Shown piece by piece: positions 5,004 to 9,247 of a DNA stretch of 9,247 bases. The notes beneath the pieces were generated by a model, which was not told the origin of the DNA, did not search any database, and saw only the letters and a list, made by a program, of their open reading frames with translations. Both the position numbers and the translations under genes were made by a program. How positions within the stretch are numbered: position 1 is the stretch's first letter; every line of letters begins with the position of its first letter. The stretch comes from Pelotomaculum sp. (GTDB lineage: Bacteria; Bacillota; Desulfotomaculia; Desulfotomaculales; Pelotomaculaceae), in NCBI GenBank assembly GCA_022839445.1, contig JALHFC010000032.1, positions 1 through 9,247 on the forward strand, read 5' to 3'.

Positions 5004-6806
5004 TCATGCCGTCCTTCTTTCGGAAAGGTATAGACCGATACCCTTCACTATTGCTTCTGCCGCCCCGTTTTTGAAAACATCTGTATTGATATATTTTTCT
5101 TCCGGCTTGTTGGAAATAAACGCCAGTTCGGCCAGTATCGCCGGCATATTGGCAGTGCGCAGCACCGCAAAGTTGGCGCTTTTAACTCCGATATCCCTTA
5201 ATCCTAAGGTTTTGACCAGTTCGGCCTGGACATACCGGGCCAACCTGTCGCTTTCCGCGATCCTGGTAGCCTGGGTGCGATCATTGGCGCCGCTGTAGAT
5301 GTAAGTGCTGGTGCCGCCAATTGCCGGGTCCGTGTGGGCATTAATATGAATGCTGACAAAAATACCGGCCTTGGCTTTATTTGCCTTGTCTGTTCTCTCG
5401 TAAAGCCCCACATCCTGGTCACCGGAACGGGTCATGATGACCTTTGCCCCACGGGACTCCAGCAACTTTGCCACCCTTTTCGCCACATCCAAGGTGATGT
5501 CTTTTTCCTTTGTGCCATTCTTGCCTACCGCTCCAGGTTCGGGCCCACCATGTCCTGCGTCAATAGCTATGATCTTACCTGCATAGGAGCCCTCTATATC
5601 GGGTATGTAGGTCTGGACTGTTAATGTTTTATTGTTGTTAGAAAGCGAGGCCACATATTGAACGCCGCCGGACAGATCGAACACCAGCCTGGTGATATCA
5701 GGGTTCTTTTGAAAATATCCCGTCCTCACCTGGCGTACTGTTTTAGAATTAACAGCCGTAGCCGCCGGCAAATCACCGATAGCAATTCCTTTTAAATCAA
5801 CGACCAGGCGGTCGGGACCGCTCAGGTAAAACGAGCTGTAGTCAAACGGCTTGTCTGCTACAACGACTGCGTTGGTCTTGCTGCCCGAATTGCTGATCTT
5901 TAAAGAAAGCGCCTTGCCCGATTGAGAATCATTTTTCCCACTATCCCCCCTGGGATCGCCGCCCCTATCGGTTTGCACGGGGGCCGGCTGCTGGGGCTGT
6001 TGCGGTTGCTGCGGTTGTGTCGGTTGTGTCGGTTGCGGCTGTGGCGCCGCCCGGACACTAAGGAGCCAACCGGCAATATACCCGGTGGCGCCGCCCGGTA
6101 ATTTAACGCGGTACCAATCCCCGGATTGGCTTATAACCGGCAGGTTGTCCCCCTGGTAAGCTTGACCGCTGATCCCGCATGAAGTTCCCGGCCCACTGCG
6201 CACGTTGACAACACTGCCGGTAACAATAGCTATCTTTTCACTTTGAGTTGCAGGCGGTGCCGGCGTCGGCGCGGGCTGTTGGGGAGGCGCGGCTGCTGCT
6301 GCTACCGTCACAAGCCAGCCTGCAATCCACCCGGTAGAACCTGTATTCAAACGCACCTTATACCAATCGCCCGATTTCTCCAAAACTGTTAGGCAGTTAC
6401 CGGACACTACCTGGGAAACTAGATTGTAATTTGCGCCGGGACCACCCCGGATATTTGCGCAGTCAACATTTACCACAACAGTTTGGCTGCTGCCTTGCGC
6501 CGGCGTAGCCGCAGGCGCCTTGTTAACGTTTACCAGCCAGTTAGCCAGCCAACCTTTTTCACCGGACGGTAAGCTTATTTGATACCACTCACCGGATTGA
6601 TTGAGAATCGGCAGGTGTTGACCAAGTCCTACTTGTGAAATCAAAGCGTAACCGGTCCCGGGACCGCTACGGACATTGACGATTTCAGCCGCCACGACAG
6701 CTGTATCACCGGCAGCAAAAGAAAAGCGGGGTAACAAGAAGAGGATACCAAGAAACAGGGTCATCGTTATCATGATTAAAACATTGCAACGGTACCTCAG
6801 ATACAA
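5004..6806 (-). CDS. Secreted N-acetylmuramoyl-L-alanine amidase with three SH3b repeats and an AMIN domain
   Basis: A 600-residue cell-wall hydrolase that cleaves the bond between N-acetylmuramic acid and L-alanine. An N-terminal signal peptide (about 1-32: a short basic segment, a hydrophobic core and a cut near FAAGD) sends it outside. Three bacterial SH3 repeats follow (about 36-94, 109-168 and 191-251), each with the NVRSGPG or NIRGGPG motif and a closing GWL. After a Pro/Gln linker (254-276) comes an AMIN domain (about 300-400), then Amidase_3 (410-597). The zinc ligands are H419 (DAGHGG), E434 (KEKDITL) and H487 (SIHINAH), with catalytic E560 (AELAFIS), so it should be active. The start is TTG (6806-6804) behind GGAGGGGGG (6822-6814). 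Internal ATGs at residues 12 and 15 would shorten the signal peptide's N-region. It appears to be a one-gene unit bounded by terminators. A role in growth, cell separation or spore germination cannot be told apart here. Confidence 0.95.
   Translation of the reverse strand: MYLRYRCNVLIMITMTLFLGILFLLPRFSFAAGDTAVVAAEIVNVRSGPGTGYALISQVGLGQHLPILNQSGEWYQISLPSGEKGWLANWLVNVNKAPAATPAQGSSQTVVVNVDCANIRGGPGANYNLVSQVVSGNCLTVLEKSGDWYKVRLNTGSTGWIAGWLVTVAAAAAPPQQPAPTPAPPATQSEKIAIVTGSVVNVRSGPGTSCGISGQAYQGDNLPVISQSGDWYRVKLPGGATGYIAGWLLSVRAAPQPQPTQPTQPQQPQQPQQPAPVQTDRGGDPRGDSGKNDSQSGKALSLKISNSGSKTNAVVVADKPFDYSSFYLSGPDRLVVDLKGIAIGDLPAATAVNSKTVRQVRTGYFQKNPDITRLVFDLSGGVQYVASLSNNNKTLTVQTYIPDIEGSYAGKIIAIDAGHGGPEPGAVGKNGTKEKDITLDVAKRVAKLLESRGAKVIMTRSGDQDVGLYERTDKANKAKAGIFVSIHINAHTDPAIGGTSTYIYSGANDRTQATRIAESDRLARYVQAELVKTLGLRDIGVKSANFAVLRTANMPAILAELAFISNKPEEKYINTDVFKNGAAEAIVKGIGLYLSERRTA
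5979..6044 (-). repeat. Pro/Gln-coding low-complexity repeat in the amidase linker
   Basis: Short in-frame units coding QPT and QPQ/QQP repeat through residues 255-276 of the amidase, seen as successive 9-nt variants of ggttgtgtc, ggttgctgc and gctgttgcg on the plus strand. It forms the flexible linker between the SH3b and AMIN domains. Such tracts can change length by replication slippage in multiples of 9 nt. Confidence 0.75.
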
Positions 6807-6858
6807 ATTTATACCCCCCTCCGCCCTATGGCGGCATAGTTAAGGATCTTAAGTTTAT

Positions 6859-6886
6859 TTTTTCTACAATCTACCCTAAAATTCCT
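6859..6886 (-). promoter_or_regulatory. Possible sigma-H-like promoter of the amidase gene
   Basis: The minus strand has AGGAATT (6886-6880), 12 nt, then GTAGAAAAA (6867-6859), resembling the Bacillus sigma-H pattern of AGGA(A/T)(A/T)(A/T) and GAAT. The -10 part matches imperfectly and the spacing is a little short. I see no convincing TTGACA/TATAAT pair in 6807-6927, which is why this is listed, but it remains weak. Confidence 0.2.
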
Positions 6887-6927
6887 CCCGTTTCATTAAA
6901 TAAATTGGCCGGAAAATAATACAAAAG

Positions 6928-6957
6928 AAAAAAAAGCCCGCTATTTTAAGCAGGCTT
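6928..6957 (-). terminator. Rho-independent terminator after the amino-acid permease gene
   Basis: The minus strand reads AAGCCTGC, an 8 nt loop, then GCGGGCTT, giving an 8-bp stem with one T-G pair. A run of T follows at 6935-6928. It lies 12 nt past the permease stop codon and separates that unit from the amidase gene. Confidence 0.9.
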
Positions 6958-6969
6958 AAATCCATATGT

Positions 6970-8337
6970 TTATTTTCTCCCCTCTACTCCTTCTGCTGCC
7001 CGCACCGGGCGACGTCTCGACTGCGGCTTGCGGGCCTGGTGTTTCTTCTTCATATATGGCACGGCAGTATTAACATATACCAGGCAGGCCAGCAAAGCTA
7101 TAGCTAGCACTACCATTGTCCACGGATCCTCTATCATTACGGCGGCTGCCAGGACAACGAATACTAATGTAGTAATAGCCGGGACTATATTCCCGCCTTT
7201 GAGCAGGTAGGGGCGGGGGCGCCCGGGCATCCTGCGCCGCAAGCTAATCACCGCCAGCCCCGCCATTGTGTAGACAATGGACTCCATAGCAGCAGCCAGC
7301 TTTACCAGCGTCAAGTAACGGTGTGTCGTCAGGATGATCGCGGAAACCGTAAGTCCTATCGCAAAAAGAGTCAGTATCGACACCCAGGGGGTAAAATATT
7401 TCATGCTTAGTTTGCTGAAAATTGCCGGCAAGACATGTTCCCTAGCGGAGGCGTACATAAAACGGGAGACGCTGATTAGCCCGGCGTTAAACGTAGTGAT
7501 GGTGGCGGCCAGGCTCACCGCAATCATCCAGGCCGCGCCGGTACTACCCATGGCAGCGCGGGCAAACAATATTTGGGGAGCGGGCGAGGCCGCCAGGACC
7601 TCCTTGGGCACAAGCGCGGTCATGGCTACGGTGAAAACGGCGTATATTACGCTTAAGATCCCAATAGAGATCATCATTCCCTTGGATATCAGCTTGATCT
7701 GGGTTACCTCTTCAGCCAGGGGCGTCACCCACTCAAACCCGACAAAAAGAAACACACCTAACGCCACGGCGTTAATTATCCCCGTCGCCCCTCCCGGCGT
7801 GTACGGGGCGCTTAGCTGAAAGTTAACTTTAAATAAGGCCACCAGGCTGATTATAACTATGGACGCCATCAGGCCATATGTTATGAGGTCCTGAAAGATC
7901 CCCGCTATTTTAATCCCCCTTATATTCATGCCGGTCACCAGGACGAGCATGATCACAATCCAGGCGTAAGGAGGCAAAGCCGGAAAGGCCTCATTTAAAA
8001 TCGTAGAGATGATGTAACTTTCTGCCCCGATAACGCCGACTATTACAACCAGCATATACAAAATGGACACCGTCAGCGAGACCTGCTCGTTAAAGGCGCG
8101 GTTAAAATATAGCCTGATACCCGCGGCCGAAGGCAAAAGACCATTTAGCTCGGAAAAGCAGGCAGCTGCCAGAAAACAGAGCGCACCCCCCACCAGGATA
8201 GCAATCCAGGCCGTGTCACCCAGGACAAAGTTGGCAACCTGTACAGCCGCTACAAAAGTCGAGCTGGCCAGGGTCAGGCCAGCGCTGGTAGCGATTACAG
8301 TCCGCAGGGTGAGCACTCTTTTTAACCGCAACTTCAT
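6970..8337 (-). CDS. APC-superfamily amino-acid permease
   Basis: A 455-residue integral membrane transporter, about 12 hydrophobic segments long (starting near residues 13, 43, 88, 122, 150, 187, 222, 268, 318, 345, 385 and 405), the usual size for the APC family. Family signs include the broken first helix around ASSTFVAAV (24-32), the sixth-helix segment FLFVGFEWVTPLAEEV (196-211) that lines the substrate site, and the NAGLISVSRFMYASARE segment (284-300) of helix 8 and its loop. The C-terminal 27 residues are strongly basic (KKKHQARKPQSRRRPVR), a cytoplasmic tail. It is probably a proton-coupled amino-acid or amine symporter; the substrate cannot be read from sequence. The ATG at 8337-8335 overlaps the upstream SCP2-domain gene's TGA by 4 bases (ATGA), with only GGGG 3 nt upstream as a ribosome site, so translation is probably coupled to that gene. 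Confidence 0.92.
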   Translation of the reverse strand: MKLRLKRVLTLRTVIATSAGLTLASSTFVAAVQVANFVLGDTAWIAILVGGALCFLAAACFSELNGLLPSAAGIRLYFNRAFNEQVSLTVSILYMLVVIVGVIGAESYIISTILNEAFPALPPYAWIVIMLVLVTGMNIRGIKIAGIFQDLITYGLMASIVIISLVALFKVNFQLSAPYTPGGATGIINAVALGVFLFVGFEWVTPLAEEVTQIKLISKGMMISIGILSVIYAVFTVAMTALVPKEVLAASPAPQILFARAAMGSTGAAWMIAVSLAATITTFNAGLISVSRFMYASAREHVLPAIFSKLSMKYFTPWVSILTLFAIGLTVSAIILTTHRYLTLVKLAAAMESIVYTMAGLAVISLRRRMPGRPRPYLLKGGNIVPAITTLVFVVLAAAVMIEDPWTMVVLAIALLACLVYVNTAVPYMKKKHQARKPQSRRRPVRAAEGVEGRK

Positions 8338-8687
8338 TCACCCCAGATCAAAAGGGAGATGAAATCAAGGCGGATAATGTCGTCTTCGGCGCCCATGATG
8401 CGCAACGTGCCGTCGTTGTACGGCTCCGTCGGCGTAATATCACCGTAAAATATATCGGCTAGGGTTTCACTGTCCGATATCACCGTCAGATCGGGGTCTT
8501 CCGAGTGTCCCTCCTTCAGCGAAAGCTGTCCCTTTTTTAAAGTCAAGGTATGCAGGGATTCGACGTCCGTCGCTTTGATCATTATCACCCGGTCCCAGTC
8601 CCTGTTCATTATTTTAACGCGATCGTTTTTGTTGTAATTATCCGTAAAAGCCTTTAGGCTGTCCATAATTTCTTCATGCGTAGCCAG
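8334..8687 (-). CDS. Small SCP2-like (sterol carrier) domain protein
   Basis: A small cytoplasmic protein, 117 residues from the preferred CTG start or 110 from the first in-frame ATG (8666). The pattern is that of an SCP2/sterol-carrier fold: an N-terminal amphipathic helix, then alternating strands (HTLTLKKGQLSL, DPDLTVISDSETLADIF), a loop with GDITPTEPYNDGTLRIMG, and a hydrophobic C-terminal helix ending LLIWGE. These domains bind fatty acids, acyl-CoA or other lipids in a tunnel. The ligand here is unknown and there are no catalytic motifs. The CTG at 8687-8685 is preferred because GGGGGAG lies 6 nt upstream, whereas the ATG at 8666 has no ribosome site. The other nearby ATG (8677) is out of frame. 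The gene overlaps the permease start by 4 bases. Its link to transport is suggested only by that coupling. Confidence 0.75.
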   Translation of the reverse strand: MATHEEIMDSLKAFTDNYNKNDRVKIMNRDWDRVIMIKATDVESLHTLTLKKGQLSLKEGHSEDPDLTVISDSETLADIFYGDITPTEPYNDGTLRIMGAEDDIIRLDFISLLIWGE

Positions 8688-8693
8688 TGCTTA

Positions 8694-8700
8694 CTCCCCC
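8694..8700 (-). promoter_or_regulatory. Ribosome binding site pointing to a CTG start for the SCP2-domain gene
   Basis: GGGGGAG on the minus strand ends 6 nt before CTG 8687-8685. It is 27 nt from the ATG at 8666, too far to serve it. An in-frame TAA just upstream (8696-8694) limits the frame, so CTG is the only start-like codon at proper spacing. Confidence 0.55.
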
Positions 8701-8745
8701 TTGCAAAGCGCGCCCCCTCTAGCGCCGGTAATTCTAAAAATTTAC

Positions 8746-9247
8746 TTAAGCCTTTAAATCCAATACGCGTGGCCGGAAACCGAGCCTGTCCAAAAGGTCA
8801 AGGTAATCTTTGGCGGTAATTTCTTCCCAAGGTTTGCCCAGGATGGCTACCATGGCGGCCTCCATTACATTCGTGCCGAAAGATCTACCTTCATACTCCG
8901 GAGTGGTGGTCACAAGCGTGCCCACTCCCTTTTCTTTAAGAAAATTAATATCTTCGCGCGTGGTGGTGTTGGTAAGGACGGTTTGACCATTCATGCCGGC
9001 GGGCATGAAACGTTTAATCAAGTGAAAATCACCGGCTATAACCTCGGAATCATGGTAAAACCCGGCAAATTTCTTCACTTTGGCCTCATCCTGGCTGTCC
9101 TGTTTTTTCCCTGTGGGATAAATCATATGAAAAGGCATTTTGGCTATTTCAGGCAATATGCGGTTGGCCAACTCCTCCAGTTCATCTGTCGATTTAATCG
9201 GGTAAGGAATGCCGGCGGTAAAAATCAAGTCGCCGAAAGTTACGTCG
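8746..9247 (-). CDS. C-terminal part of a conserved Firmicute protein (family often auto-labelled quinate 5-dehydrogenase)
   Basis: The reading frame runs without a stop from the right edge to TAA at 8748-8746, giving at least 166 residues; the N-terminus lies outside the window. A TTG at 9228 is only an internal leucine codon, because the frame continues upstream as VTFGDL and has no ribosome site there. The visible part has conserved-looking blocks: FGDLIFTAGIPYPIK near the start, HMIYPTGKKQD, VIAGDFHLIKRFMP, LTNTTTREDINFLKEKG, TTTPEYEGRSFGTNVMEA and a C-terminal YLDLLDRLGFRPR. From memory this matches a roughly 300-residue family found in thermophilic and sulfate-reducing Firmicutes, labelled quinate 5-dehydrogenase by automatic annotation. 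I see no evidence in this half for that activity; the usual nucleotide-binding region would be in the missing half. It lies 58 nt upstream of the SCP2-domain gene with no terminator between. Confidence 0.7.
   Translation of the reverse strand, partial: DVTFGDLIFTAGIPYPIKSTDELEELANRILPEIAKMPFHMIYPTGKKQDSQDEAKVKKFAGFYHDSEVIAGDFHLIKRFMPAGMNGQTVLTNTTTREDINFLKEKGVGTLVTTTPEYEGRSFGTNVMEAAMVAILGKPWEEITAKDYLDLLDRLGFRPRVLDLKA

Noticed and set aside
7334..7819. A 161-codon plus-strand open frame opposite the permease
   Set aside because: It is the antisense of a hydrophobic membrane protein, which commonly yields such frames, and has no ribosome site or recognisable domain.

Overview
The window looks like chromosomal DNA from a spore-forming, anaerobic Firmicute of the Peptococcaceae/Desulfotomaculum-Pelotomaculum type. 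That placement is an inference from three things: strong AGGAG-type ribosome binding sites with many TTG/GTG starts, the rph-rdgB-yfcE order known from Bacillus and Clostridia, and a 2-hydroxyacyl-CoA-dehydratase-type protein with its ATP-driven iron-sulfur activator. Every gene I can support is on the minus strand, so transcription runs from high to low coordinates.

From right to left in order of transcription, the first group (about 9247-6970) holds three genes. They are the C-terminal part of a conserved Firmicute protein often auto-labelled quinate 5-dehydrogenase, a small SCP2-like lipid-binding-domain protein, and an APC-superfamily amino-acid permease whose start overlaps the SCP2 stop by 4 bases. 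A strong hairpin/T-run terminator (6928-6957) closes the group.

The second unit (6806-5004) is one secreted cell-wall hydrolase: signal peptide, three SH3b repeats, a Pro/Gln linker, an AMIN domain and a zinc Amidase_3 domain. It is followed by a long, imperfect terminator hairpin (4897-4950).

The third unit (about 4703-248) is a compact probable operon. A single-subunit HgdB/FldB-like dehydratase-family protein and its HgdC-like ATPase activator come first. They are followed by an RNase Z/YhfI-like metallo-beta-lactamase-fold hydrolase, RNase PH (rph), the XTP/dITP pyrophosphatase (rdgB) and a YfcE-like metallophosphoesterase. Gaps are 6 nt, 38 nt, 60 nt, 2 nt and 6 nt, with ribosome binding sites often inside the preceding gene.

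The window ends with two tRNA genes, Gly(TCC) and Arg(TCT), with encoded CCA ends, behind a near-consensus promoter (TTGACG, 17 nt, TATAAT).

Most of the window is housekeeping. The parts worth a second look are the orphan dehydratase/activator pair attached to an RNA- and nucleotide-quality-control operon, the SCP2-permease pair with an apparent CTG start, and several gene starts where the ribosome binding site contradicts the longest reading frame.
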